DNA of 64,000 bases, taken from contig NZ_CP134706.1 in NCBI RefSeq assembly GCF_038246755.1, positions 5,769,501 through 5,833,500 of the forward strand. Direction: 5' to 3'. This document shows, one piece after another, positions 17,180 through 26,909 of this stretch; the first letter of the stretch is position 1, and each line of letters starts with the position of its first letter. The position numbers and the translations under genes were made by a program. This DNA is from Micromonospora sp. FIMYZ51. GTDB lineage: Bacteria > Actinomycetota > Actinomycetes > Mycobacteriales > Micromonosporaceae. The notes below the pieces were generated by a model. That model saw nothing but the letters and a program-made list of their open reading frames with translations. It did not search any database and was not told the DNA's origin.

Positions 17180-17929
17180 TCAGGCGGTGCGGGAGTGGCG
17201 CTCCTCGGCGTCGAGCGCGGCGGCCTGCTCCGGCGTCGGGGCGGTGCCGCCGAGGTGTGCCGGCAGCCACCAGCGGTCCGTCGGCCCGGCGGGCTGGTCC
17301 GGGTACTCCCGCTGGGCCCGGTCGACAAGCGCGTGCAGCCGACTGGCCAGCTCCGCGTTCATGGCGGCGGCGTCCGGGAACGCGGCGGGCTCCATCGGCT
17401 CGCCGACCAGCACGGTGATCGGCGTGTGCCGGCGGGTCAGGGTGCGCGGGCGGCCCTTGGTCCAGAGCCGCTGGGTGCCCCAGAGCGCCACCGGCAACAC
17501 CGGTACGGCCGCCTCGCGGGCCATCCGGATGGCCCCGCTCTTGAGTTCCTTCACCACGAAGGAACGGCTGATCGTCGCCTCCGGGAAGACGCCGACCACC
17601 TCGCCGGCCCGCAGCGCGGCCAGCGCGGCGGCGTACGACTCGGCACCCGCGCGCCGATCCACCGGAATGTGCCGCATCCCGCGCATCAGTGGCCCGGACA
17701 CCCGGTGCCGGAACACCGAGTCCTTCGCCATGAACCGGACCAGCCGCTTGGACTCCAGCGCCCCCAGCCCGCAGAAGATGAAGTCCAGGTAGCTGACGTG
17801 GTTGCTGGCCAGCACCGCCCCGCCGGAGCGCGGCACGTGGTCGGAGCCCACGACGGTGAGCTTCAGGTCGAGCACCCGGAACATCGTCTTGGCGGCGGCG
17901 ATCACGGGTGGATACACGAGTTCCGGCAT
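17180..17929 (-). CDS. 1-acyl-sn-glycerol-3-phosphate acyltransferase-like protein
   Basis: A PlsC-type acyltransferase of 249 residues. Motif I with catalytic His and Asp is NHVSYLDF (HX4D, about residues 43-49), motif III is VGVFPEATISRS, and PVLPVALWGTQRLW is motif IV. It should acylate lysophosphatidate or a related acceptor at the inner membrane. A TAAAGT -10-like hexamer ends 7 nt before the ATG, so the mRNA is probably leaderless. The C-terminal 40 residues are Pro/Ala-rich and not part of the domain. Confidence 0.85.
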   Translation of the reverse strand: MPELVYPPVIAAAKTMFRVLDLKLTVVGSDHVPRSGGAVLASNHVSYLDFIFCGLGALESKRLVRFMAKDSVFRHRVSGPLMRGMRHIPVDRRAGAESYAAALAALRAGEVVGVFPEATISRSFVVKELKSGAIRMAREAAVPVLPVALWGTQRLWTKGRPRTLTRRHTPITVLVGEPMEPAAFPDAAAMNAELASRLHALVDRAQREYPDQPAGPTDRWWLPAHLGGTAPTPEQAAALDAEERHSRTA

Positions 17930-17936
17930 GCCGGAG

Positions 17937-17942
17937 ACTTTA
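17937..17942 (-). promoter_or_regulatory. -10-like hexamer for a leaderless acyltransferase mRNA
   Basis: On the minus strand TAAAGT is separated from the ATG by 7 nt (CTCCGGC), placing the transcription start at or next to the A of the start codon. There is no ribosome site. The -35 region is not clearly recognisable. Confidence 0.45.
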
Positions 17943-17959
17943 TCCCGGGTAGGTCCGGC

Positions 17960-20020
17960 TCACTCGGCGAGCTTGTGCAGGTCCATGCGGCCCCGGGCGA
18001 AGGCGTCCACCCGGCCCCATCGGCCCGGGATGTCCAGCACCTCGATCCGGCCCATGCCGATCGGCAGCCGAGGCTCGACCGCCAGGTGCCCCTCGTGCGG
18101 TTCCAGGCCGAGCATCGTACGCAGCAGCAACAGCGGGGCACCCGTCGACCACGCCTGCGGGCTGCACGCCGTCGGATACTCCACCGGGAACTTCGTCTGC
18201 TCGCGCGGATAACCGCCGAACGCCTCCGGCAACCGGCCGTCGAAGTAGCGGGCGGCGTCCAGGATTCCGCTGGCGATGGTGGCCGCCTCCTCGGCGAAGC
18301 CGTAGCGGCGCAGTCCCCAGGCGCACAAGGAGGTGTCGAAGGGCCACACCGTGCCGTTGTGGTAGCCGATCGGGTTGTACCGGACCTCGCCCTCGGCCAG
18401 CGTACGCACGCCCCAACCGGAGAAGAGCCGCTCGCCGACCAGGTGCTGGGCGACCTGCTCGGCCCGATCGGCGTCGACGATCCCGCTCCAGAGCAGGTGG
18501 CCGATGTTGGAGCTGAGCACGTCGCACTGCCGCCCGTCCGGGTCGAGCGCGAGCGCGTAGTAGCCGCCGTCGGCGACCCACCAGTCCCGGTTGAACCGCT
18601 CCTTCAGCGCCGCGGCCTCCCGCTCCAACTGCTCGGCGTACGCCGGGTCGTCCCAGAACTCGCGGGCCATCCGGGCCGCGCGCATCTTCGCGTCGTACGC
18701 GTACCCCTGCACCTCGCAGGTGGCCCGGGGAAACGGCGGCAGCGTGCCGTCGGCGTACGAGATCGAGTCCCAGGAGTCCTTCCAGCACTGGTTCTCCAGG
18801 CCGGTGTCGGTGTTGCGGCGTTCGTACCAGATGTAGCCGTTGCCGACCAGGTCGGCGTAGTCGTCGATCCAACGCAGCGCCCGGCGGCACTCCTGCTCCA
18901 ACTCCTTGACCAGCGCGACGTCGCCGGTCCACCGCTCGTACTCGTCGAGCAGCACCACGAACAGCGGCGTCGCGTCCACCGAGCCGTAGTACGGCGAGTG
19001 CGGTTGTTCCTCGAACGCGGCGCTCTCGCCGTAGCGCATCTCGTGCAGGATCCGGCCCGGATCCTCCTCCCGGAAGTCGTCGAACCGGGTGCCCTGGAGC
19101 GCGGCCAGGATCCGCAGCGTGGTGGTGCTCAGATCGGGCGTGAACGGCAGGGTCTGTAGGCAGGTCAGGATGCTGTCCCGGCCGAACATGGTCATGAACC
19201 AGGGCAGCCCGGCGGCGGGCAGCGTCTGGCCGCCGAGCGACAGCGGCGAGAAGCGCAGCGCGGCCAGGTCGATCATGCATCGCCGGTAGGTGGCGGCGAG
19301 TTGGTCGTGCTCGCTGTTCACCTTCGGCGCGTTGGCGATCCACTCCTCCAGGTCCTGCTCCAGGGCGAGCCGTTCCGCACCGTGCACCCGCAGCCCCATC
19401 CGCAGGTCCCGGCCCCCCGGGCCGAGCGCTCGGGTCTGCACGTCGATGGCGGTGTGCCACTGTTCGTTCGGCTCCAGGTGGATGGAGTACGCGAAACCGT
19501 TGCGGTCGTACCGCGCCGGCACGGAGGAGGAGATGATGGTCTCCCGGTTGAAGTTCCCGCGCCGGTAGCCCAGGCGCAGCCGGTCCGATTCCACCTCGGT
19601 GTAGATCTCGCCCTTCTTGTTCAGGATCTCGTCCTTGACCTCGAACAGGTCGGCGAAGTCGCAGCCGGCGTCGATCCTGATCTCCAGGTCGACCGCCTTC
19701 TCGTCGTGGTTGAGGATGGTGATGCCCTCCCGGAAACTGCCGCCAACGGCCCGCTCCCGGATGATCGACAGCTTCGCGTCGACGTAGTGCGTGGCCAGGC
19801 CGGGCACCAGGAAGAAGCGCGACTCGTAGTACTGGAGGTCGTCGTAGGACAGGGCGTTGAGCCGCTCGCCGTTGACCGTGAGCACCCACTTCGACAGAAA
19901 CCGGGTGTCGAGGGAGAACAGTCCGGTGGGTTCGGTGGGCGTGGCCTCGATGTCGCCGGTGGCCTCGCAGACGACGAAGGTGTTGCCGTCCAGGATCCGG
20001 ACGGTGTGGGAGGGGGCCAT
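17960..20020 (-). CDS. Amylo-alpha-1,6-glucosidase / glycogen-debranching-type protein
   Basis: A 686-residue protein. The N-terminal 200 residues match the GDE_N_bis beta-sandwich (VRILDGNTFVVCEATGDI, GLFSLDTRFLSKWVLTVNG). The rest is an (alpha/alpha)6 barrel of the debranching family (AAGLPWFMTMFGRDSILTCLQTL, PYYGSVDATPLFVVLLDEYERWTGD, NQCWKDSWDSI, YNPIGYHNGTVWPFDTSLCAWGL). In debranching enzymes acidic residues in such segments do the hydrolysis. There is no signal peptide. It is the second gene of a pair: its ATG shares a base with the stop of the SCP2 gene. Related proteins can act on other oligosaccharides, so the substrate is uncertain. Confidence 0.85.
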   Translation of the reverse strand: MAPSHTVRILDGNTFVVCEATGDIEATPTEPTGLFSLDTRFLSKWVLTVNGERLNALSYDDLQYYESRFFLVPGLATHYVDAKLSIIRERAVGGSFREGITILNHDEKAVDLEIRIDAGCDFADLFEVKDEILNKKGEIYTEVESDRLRLGYRRGNFNRETIISSSVPARYDRNGFAYSIHLEPNEQWHTAIDVQTRALGPGGRDLRMGLRVHGAERLALEQDLEEWIANAPKVNSEHDQLAATYRRCMIDLAALRFSPLSLGGQTLPAAGLPWFMTMFGRDSILTCLQTLPFTPDLSTTTLRILAALQGTRFDDFREEDPGRILHEMRYGESAAFEEQPHSPYYGSVDATPLFVVLLDEYERWTGDVALVKELEQECRRALRWIDDYADLVGNGYIWYERRNTDTGLENQCWKDSWDSISYADGTLPPFPRATCEVQGYAYDAKMRAARMAREFWDDPAYAEQLEREAAALKERFNRDWWVADGGYYALALDPDGRQCDVLSSNIGHLLWSGIVDADRAEQVAQHLVGERLFSGWGVRTLAEGEVRYNPIGYHNGTVWPFDTSLCAWGLRRYGFAEEAATIASGILDAARYFDGRLPEAFGGYPREQTKFPVEYPTACSPQAWSTGAPLLLLRTMLGLEPHEGHLAVEPRLPIGMGRIEVLDIPGRWGRVDAFARGRMDLHKLAE

Positions 20021-20388
20021 CAGCGCACCCCCGTCCGGTAGCGGCGCGGCCCGAGGGCGTGCGCAGGTCCGGGGAAGATCCGTTCCAACTGCACGAGTAT
20101 GCGGGCGTCACCGCTCACCGTCATGTCCCCGCGCAGCAGCGCCGCCAGCCCGTTCTCCCGGCCGGTGACCAGATCCTCGAAGATCGCCGGACTGACGCCG
20201 ACCACCGTGTCCGCCTCCAGGTCCTGCCGGTCGACCTGGATCGTCCCCCGATCGATGCGTACCAGCCAGTGCGTGGTTTGTGGCCCTTCGTGCAGGTCGA
20301 AGCGCAGGGTTCCGGAGGACTTCGCCAGCAACGGGTCGTACCCCCGCTGGTCGAGATCCTCGAAGAACCGCATGGTCGCGTCCGCCAT
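20020..20388 (-). CDS. SCP2 sterol-binding domain protein
   Basis: A 122-residue single SCP2-like domain: SGTLRFDLHEGPQTTHWLVR, then IDRGTIQVDRQDLEADTVVGVSPAIFEDLVTGRENGLAALLRGDMTVSGDARILVQLERIF, which has the alternating strand pattern and the R-G-D-(M/V)-x-(V/I)-x-G-D turn typical of the family. Such domains bind hydrophobic ligands. Its stop overlaps the debranching-enzyme start (TGATG), so the two are co-translated. The roughly 230 bp upstream hold only the CBS-gene terminator. Confidence 0.8.
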   Translation of the reverse strand: MADATMRFFEDLDQRGYDPLLAKSSGTLRFDLHEGPQTTHWLVRIDRGTIQVDRQDLEADTVVGVSPAIFEDLVTGRENGLAALLRGDMTVSGDARILVQLERIFPGPAHALGPRRYRTGVR

Positions 20389-20569
20389 CGGATCCTGTCC
20401 TCCCCGTCGGTCCCGGCCGGCTGCGGGCGGGCGTCCTGCTCCCCCCGCCGACCGGCTTCTCGCGTCCGACGAGGGTCCCCGCCCGGTACGCGGTCAATCT
20501 CGCCCGGATCGGGTGAGATCCGTTCGCGGGGACGCCGGCTGGTCGGCACCGGGGGACTCGCAAGCGGGG

Positions 20570-20603
20570 AAAGCCGGCTCCCCGGGTCGGGGTAGCCGGC
20601 TTT
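20570..20603 (-). terminator. Hairpin terminator downstream of the CBS gene
   Basis: Perfect 10-bp arms AAAGCCGGCT/AGCCGGCTTT enclose an inner CCCC-GGGTC-GGGG stem-loop. It lies about 15 bp past the stop of the CBS-domain gene. Confidence 0.7.
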
Positions 20604-20618
20604 CGCCTGCGGTACGGG

Positions 20619-21035
20619 TCAGTTGTTTGGCTCGTCGGCGCTGATGTCGGCGAGCACCGACTGCGGTTCACGCTCGACGGCCAGGTCGCCCATTGACACG
20701 AGGCCGATCAGCCGGCCGTCATCGATCACCGGCAGTCGCCGTACGGCGTACGTCCGCATCAGGTCGGCGGCGGCGACGGCGTCGTCGTACTGGCTCACCG
20801 TCACCACGTCCTTGCTGGTGATCTGGTTGAGCCGGGTGGTGTTCGGGTCCATGTTCTCGGCCACGGCCCGAACCGCGATGTCCCGGTCCGTGACGATGCC
20901 GACCACGTTGTCGCCGTCGGTCACCACCACGTCGCCGATCGCCGAGTCACGCATTTCCTGGGCCGCTGCGGCAAGCGTGTCGTTGCCGTCCATGGTCACC
21001 AACCGGGTCGTCATGAACTCTCCGACCGTTGTCAT
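20619..21035 (-). CDS. CBS-domain pair protein
   Basis: A 138-residue tandem CBS (Bateman) module. CBS1 spans about residues 8-60 (MTTRLVTMDGNDTLAAAAQEM, IGDVVVTDGDNVVGIVTDRDIAVR). CBS2 spans about 72-125 (DVVTVSQYDDAVAAADLMRT, VRRLPVIDDGRLIGLVSMGDLA). Such stand-alone modules bind adenosyl nucleotides; the partner is unknown. The ATG has a GGGAGG site. A strong terminator follows, so it is monocistronic. Confidence 0.9.
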   Translation of the reverse strand: MTTVGEFMTTRLVTMDGNDTLAAAAQEMRDSAIGDVVVTDGDNVVGIVTDRDIAVRAVAENMDPNTTRLNQITSKDVVTVSQYDDAVAAADLMRTYAVRRLPVIDDGRLIGLVSMGDLAVEREPQSVLADISADEPNN

Positions 21036-21095
21036 GGCGCCTCCCTCTCGGTGTAGGGCAACCATGCGTCTACCCGACCGCCGCGACCAGTAACG

Positions 21096-21137
21096 CCGCC
21101 GCCGACCGGCCCGGACGCGGGGCACGGTCGGCGGCGG
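21096..21137 (-). terminator. Hairpin terminator downstream of asd
   Basis: Perfect 13-bp arms CCGCCGCCGACCG/CGGTCGGCGGCGG around a 16-nt loop, about 29 bp past the asd stop codon. GC-only stem with no U tract, as is common in actinobacteria. Confidence 0.6.
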
Positions 21138-21165
21138 ATGCGGCGCTCGACGGGCGGGGCGGTGC

Positions 21166-23079
<1,914 letters not shown>

Positions 23080-24432
23080 TCAGTCCGGCGGAGCGTGGTC
23101 GATCAGATCGCCGAGACCGGTGGCGGCCAACTCGTCCCGGATCACCGCGGCGTCGCCCTCCACCACCAGGGTCAGCGACTCCGGATGCAGGTGGCTGGCG
23201 GCGGCGGCGGAGACCTGCGCGACGTCGGCGGCGAGCAGGGACTCGCGCAGCCGGGCGTGATAGTCGTCCGGCAGATCGTGCACCACAAGCGTGGTGAGCG
23301 CCCCGGCGATCGCCCGCGGGCTCTGCAACTCGACGGAGAGCTGCCCCGCCCGCCAGGACCGGGCCACCGCAAGCTCGTCCTCGGTCACCCCACCGGCCTG
23401 GGTACGGGCGATCTCCCCGACCGACTCCACGAGCGCCGGCGCGGTGACGGCGGTCTGCACGCCGGAACTGACCGCGAACCGGCCGAACCGGCGGGACGAG
23501 GCGAAGTCGCCCCGGATGCCGTACGTGTAGCCGCGTACCTCCCGAATCAGGTGGTTCAGCCGCGAGGTGAACGCGCCGCCGAGCACCGTGCCGGCCAGCG
23601 CGATCGGCACGTGGTCCGGGTGGGCGCGATGCGGCGCGGGATGGCCCAGGCGCAGCGTGGACTGCACCGAGCCGGGCCGGTCGACCAGGATGATCCGGCG
23701 GGTGGTGTGCAGCGGCACCTCGATCGGCGCGCCCCGGTCCACCGGCCCGCCGACGGTGCCGGCGAACGCCGTCGCGGCCAGCCCGTCCAGGTCGATCCGA
23801 TCCAGGTCACCGGCGACCACAAGGGTCCCGGGCCGGATGAACCACTCGGAATGGAAGACGGTGACGCCCTCCACGTCCAGCGCGGCCACCGAGTCCGGGG
23901 AGCCGTACAGCGGACGGCCCCACCGGTTGTCGGCACCGAACAGGTCGGCGCGCAGCACCGCGTCGGCGCGCGGCCCGGGATTGGCCCAGTCCATCCGCAG
24001 CGCGGTCGCCTCGTCGTCGCGGACCCGCCGGACGTCCTCCGGGTCCAGTTTCGGGGTGCGGACCGCCTCGGCGAGCAGTTCCACTGCGGCGCCCAACCGG
24101 TCCACCGGCACCTGCACACTGGCCTGGAAGGTGTCCCAGTCCAGCCCGGTCACCAGTTCCGTGCCGAGTGCCTCGATGGCCAGCGCGTACGCGGTGGCGT
24201 TGCGCTGGACGGTGCCCTCCTCCAGCGCCTTGGCCAGCACCCCACCGAGCCCCTCGGAGCCCACCGGCTCCCGGCCGGCCCCCGCGTCCAGCAGCAGCAA
24301 CGCCACGGCGAGGTTCTGCCCCGGCAGGTGCGCGGCGACGACCTGGCCGCCCGCCACGCTGCGCCGGAGCACCTGGGGAAAGCGGTACGGGCGGGCCGCG
24401 CCCGGACCGGGACGATCGGCGATCAGAGTCAC
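23080..24432 (-). CDS. M16-family peptidase-like subunit without the zinc motif
   Basis: A 450-residue homologue of the second half of M16 proteases, in which HXXEH is missing (the corresponding early region reads AVALLLLDAGAGREPVGSEGLGGVLAKALEEGT). The C-terminal domain retains the substrate-binding Arg/Tyr region LNHLIREVRGYTYGIRGDF. It is the non-catalytic partner of the upstream M16 gene: the GTG start overlaps that gene's stop as GTGA. The pair should form a heterodimeric clam-shell peptidase degrading peptides in or near the cytoplasm. Confidence 0.9.
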   Translation of the reverse strand: MTLIADRPGPGAARPYRFPQVLRRSVAGGQVVAAHLPGQNLAVALLLLDAGAGREPVGSEGLGGVLAKALEEGTVQRNATAYALAIEALGTELVTGLDWDTFQASVQVPVDRLGAAVELLAEAVRTPKLDPEDVRRVRDDEATALRMDWANPGPRADAVLRADLFGADNRWGRPLYGSPDSVAALDVEGVTVFHSEWFIRPGTLVVAGDLDRIDLDGLAATAFAGTVGGPVDRGAPIEVPLHTTRRIILVDRPGSVQSTLRLGHPAPHRAHPDHVPIALAGTVLGGAFTSRLNHLIREVRGYTYGIRGDFASSRRFGRFAVSSGVQTAVTAPALVESVGEIARTQAGGVTEDELAVARSWRAGQLSVELQSPRAIAGALTTLVVHDLPDDYHARLRESLLAADVAQVSAAAASHLHPESLTLVVEGDAAVIRDELAATGLGDLIDHAPPD

Positions 24433-25721
24433 GGCTGCTCCTCGGGCTGGTAGGTCAGGGTCACCCGGTCGTCGGCGCCGAGCAACTCGGCCGCCGCCTC
24501 GGTGATCTGGTCGGCGGTCACCGCCAGCCAGGCCGGCAGGCGCTCGGCCACGGTGGCCGGGTCGCCGAACTGCGTGGCGTACCGGCCCAGCGCGTCCGCC
24601 CGACCGTCCACCGTGGACATCTGCCGCCACCAGGCGGTGGTCAGCAGCGCCTTCGCGCGGTCCAGCTCGGCGGCGGTCACCGGCACCGTGGCCAGTTCGT
24701 CGACCACCTCGGCCAGCCCGGCGGCCAGCCGCTGCCCACTCACCCCGGGCCGAGCGGTGGCGGTGGCGATAAGCGGCGCCGGCCCGTGCGCCAGGTCCAC
24801 CCCGTACGCGCCGACCAGATCCGGCTGGGCGATCCGCTCACCGTCGGCGAGCCGCTGGTAGAGCCGGCTGCCCCGGCCACTGCCGAGCACGGTGGCGAGC
24901 ACGGTCACCACGTCGTACCCCGGGCTGCCGTACGGGTGGGTGCGGTGCGCGACGTACACCCGGGGCGCCGGCACGTCGGTGATCACCGTCTCCTGGACCG
25001 GCACACCGCTTGCCGGCACGACCCGGCCGTCGGGTGCGGACGGGATCTCCGAGCGGGCCGGGATGGCCCCGAAGTACTTCTCGGCCAGCGCCACGACCTC
25101 GTCGGTGTCGGTGTCGCCGACGACGGTCAGCACCGCATTGTTCGGCGCGTAGTAGGTCTGGTGGAACGCCTGGAAGGTGGCCAGGTCGGCGGCGTTCAGG
25201 TCGGCCATGGAGCCGATCGTGGGGTGATGGTACGGGTGCCCCGGCGGATAGAGCAGCGGCAGCAACCGCAACCAGGCATCGCCGTACGGCACGTTCTCGT
25301 AGCGCTGCCGACGTTCGTTCTTGACCACGTCACGCTGGTTGTCAAGCGTCTCCTGGGTCAGCGCCGGCACCAGCCCGCCCATCCGGTCGGCCTCCAGCCA
25401 GAGCGCCAGTTCGAGGTGCTCGGCCGGAACCGTCTCGAAGTAGTTGGTGCGGTCCGGGTTGGTGGTCGCGTTCAGCGATCCGCCCGCACCCTGCACCAGC
25501 TTCATGTGCTCGGTCTTCGCGACATGCTTCGAGCCCTCGAACATCAGGTGCTCGAAGAGGTGCGCGAAGCCACTCTGTCCGGTCGGCTCGTGCCGCGAGC
25601 CGACGTCGTACCAGAGGTTGACCGCGACCGCCGGGGCGGTGCGGTCCTCGCTGACCACCACGCGCAGGCCATTGTCCAGTCGAGTCGTCGAGATGGGCCA
25701 GGGGTAACCGCTGTCGGGCAT
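24429..25721 (-). CDS. M16-family zinc metallopeptidase, catalytic subunit
   Basis: A 430-residue pitrilysin/processing-peptidase family member. The inverted zinc motif HLFEH is at about residues 55-59 (SGFAHLFEHLMFEGSKHV), with the distal glutamate expected in the following helix region ETLDNQRDVVKNERRQRYEN. No signal peptide is seen. ATG is chosen by its distance from the conserved RLDNGLRVVVSEDRTAPAVAV; no strong ribosome site is evident. First gene of a coupled two-gene M16 operon. Confidence 0.92.
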   Translation of the reverse strand: MPDSGYPWPISTTRLDNGLRVVVSEDRTAPAVAVNLWYDVGSRHEPTGQSGFAHLFEHLMFEGSKHVAKTEHMKLVQGAGGSLNATTNPDRTNYFETVPAEHLELALWLEADRMGGLVPALTQETLDNQRDVVKNERRQRYENVPYGDAWLRLLPLLYPPGHPYHHPTIGSMADLNAADLATFQAFHQTYYAPNNAVLTVVGDTDTDEVVALAEKYFGAIPARSEIPSAPDGRVVPASGVPVQETVITDVPAPRVYVAHRTHPYGSPGYDVVTVLATVLGSGRGSRLYQRLADGERIAQPDLVGAYGVDLAHGPAPLIATATARPGVSGQRLAAGLAEVVDELATVPVTAAELDRAKALLTTAWWRQMSTVDGRADALGRYATQFGDPATVAERLPAWLAVTADQITEAAAELLGADDRVTLTYQPEEQP

Positions 25722-25863
25722 GGCTCCGACGCTATCCGATCGCCCGCCCAGGCACGTTCCGAGACGTCCACCGGCGAGCCGGGTGCGCCCCGAGACACCG
25801 CCCTGCGGCCGAACCCGCGGGCGGGCAGGCATCGACGGATGCGGGCCGGGTACTCCGCACGTC

Positions 25864-26592
25864 ATGCCGCCGACCATCACCCCGCCGCGCCCCGCCGACC
25901 TCGTCGAACGCACGGCTCGGGCGCTGGCCCGACTGCGCCGGGGACGCCTGCTGCATCCGGCCGGTCGCTCCTTCGCCGGTGAGGTGGTCGTCTGGGATAC
26001 GCCGGGCCCGCCGACCGGCGTCCGGTTGCTGGACCTGCCGGATCGCTACCCGGCCACGATCCGCCTCTCCAAGGGCACGCCCACCCCGGGCAGTTGGCCT
26101 GACGTGCTGGGGCTGGCCGTGCGGGTGCACCGCCCGACGGGGCGACCGTTCGACCTGCTGGTCAGCTCCAGCGCCGCCGCGCCGGTGTTGCGACAGCTGC
26201 CCCTGCCCCGGCGGCGCTTCGCCGGGACGTACAGCTCGATCATGTCCTACCGGGCCGGCCGGCGGCGGCTCTGGCTCGCCGCCCTGGCCGACCCGGACGC
26301 GCCCGACCTGGGCCGCGACCTGGCCTCGGTGGCGCGGGCGGACGCGCCCCGGCTGGTCCTCGCGGTCGCCTCCGCCACCGGGTCGTGGCGACCGTTCGGG
26401 CAGGTCATCCTCGGCGACCAACTCGACGCCCGCGAGGACGCCGCGCTGGCCTTCGATCCGGTGGGCAACCTGCCCGAGGAACTGCGCCTGGTCGGACCGC
26501 TGCGCTGGCTGCGCCAGCACTCCTACCGGGGCTCCCGCCGGGGACGCGGTGCCGGCGCTCAGTCCGGCGGTTCGATGGGGGTCACGGTCTGA
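25864..26592 (+). CDS. Uncharacterised protein with distant catalase-like sequence pattern
   Basis: A 242-residue soluble protein. The stretch ATIRLSKGTPTPGSWPDVLGLAVRVHRPTG followed by FDLLVSS resembles the heme-catalase segment around (R/L)-(F/L)-S-(K)-G-x-x-P-G-S-x-x-D-x-x-G-(F/L)-A-V. The catalytic His and the proximal Tyr segment of catalases are not evident. It may be a catalase-fold derivative that has lost or changed its activity. Start ATG with no clear ribosome site. The 3' end overlaps a convergent small gene by 34 bp. Confidence 0.55.
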   Translation: MPPTITPPRPADLVERTARALARLRRGRLLHPAGRSFAGEVVVWDTPGPPTGVRLLDLPDRYPATIRLSKGTPTPGSWPDVLGLAVRVHRPTGRPFDLLVSSSAAAPVLRQLPLPRRRFAGTYSSIMSYRAGRRRLWLAALADPDAPDLGRDLASVARADAPRLVLAVASATGSWRPFGQVILGDQLDAREDAALAFDPVGNLPEELRLVGPLRWLRQHSYRGSRRGRGAGAQSGGSMGVTV

Positions 26593-26774
26593 TCCGAGGT
26601 ACGCCGCTCCAACACGGTGTCCGGGGCGGCGTTCCGGTCGGCCTCCCGCATGTCGGACTCGGTGAGGATCGCCTCGGCCTGTGCCTGCGCGTCGTCGCTG
26701 CCGGCAGCGGCCTCCTCGGGCAGCAGGTGGGCACGGGACTGCACCCGCTCCTGGTCGCTCAGTTCATCACTCAT
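26559..26774 (-). CDS. Small acidic hypothetical protein (71 aa)
   Basis: ATG with GAGGAG upstream starts a 71-residue hydrophilic protein rich in Glu, Asp and Ala (RVQSRAHLLPEEAAAGSDDA) with no hydrophobic core. Function unknown; probably disordered. Overlaps the convergent catalase-like gene at the 3' end. Confidence 0.5.
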   Translation of the reverse strand: MSDELSDQERVQSRAHLLPEEAAAGSDDAQAQAEAILTESDMREADRNAAPDTVLERRTSDQTVTPIEPPD

Positions 26775-26814
26775 GCCGCTCCTCATACCCCACCCCACCC
26801 GCCCGCACGCGAGA

Positions 26815-26868
26815 AAGGAAGGGCCCCTTGTTAACGCCTGGCGTAGTAAACGGGCCCCCTCTTAACAC
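26815..26868. repeat. GGGCCC-centred repeat, family B, two direct units
   Basis: Unit one, AAGGAAGGGCCCCTTGTTAA followed by CGCCT, and unit two, GTAAACGGGCCCCCTCTTAA followed by CAC, lie in the same orientation and are variants of the units at 46761-46895. The element follows the stop of the PhoX-type gene by about 40 bp, so it may serve as its terminator. Confidence 0.8.
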
Positions 26869-26909
26869 TTTCGACGGCACCGGCCGTCCATCCCAGCGGA
26901 CCGCGTACC

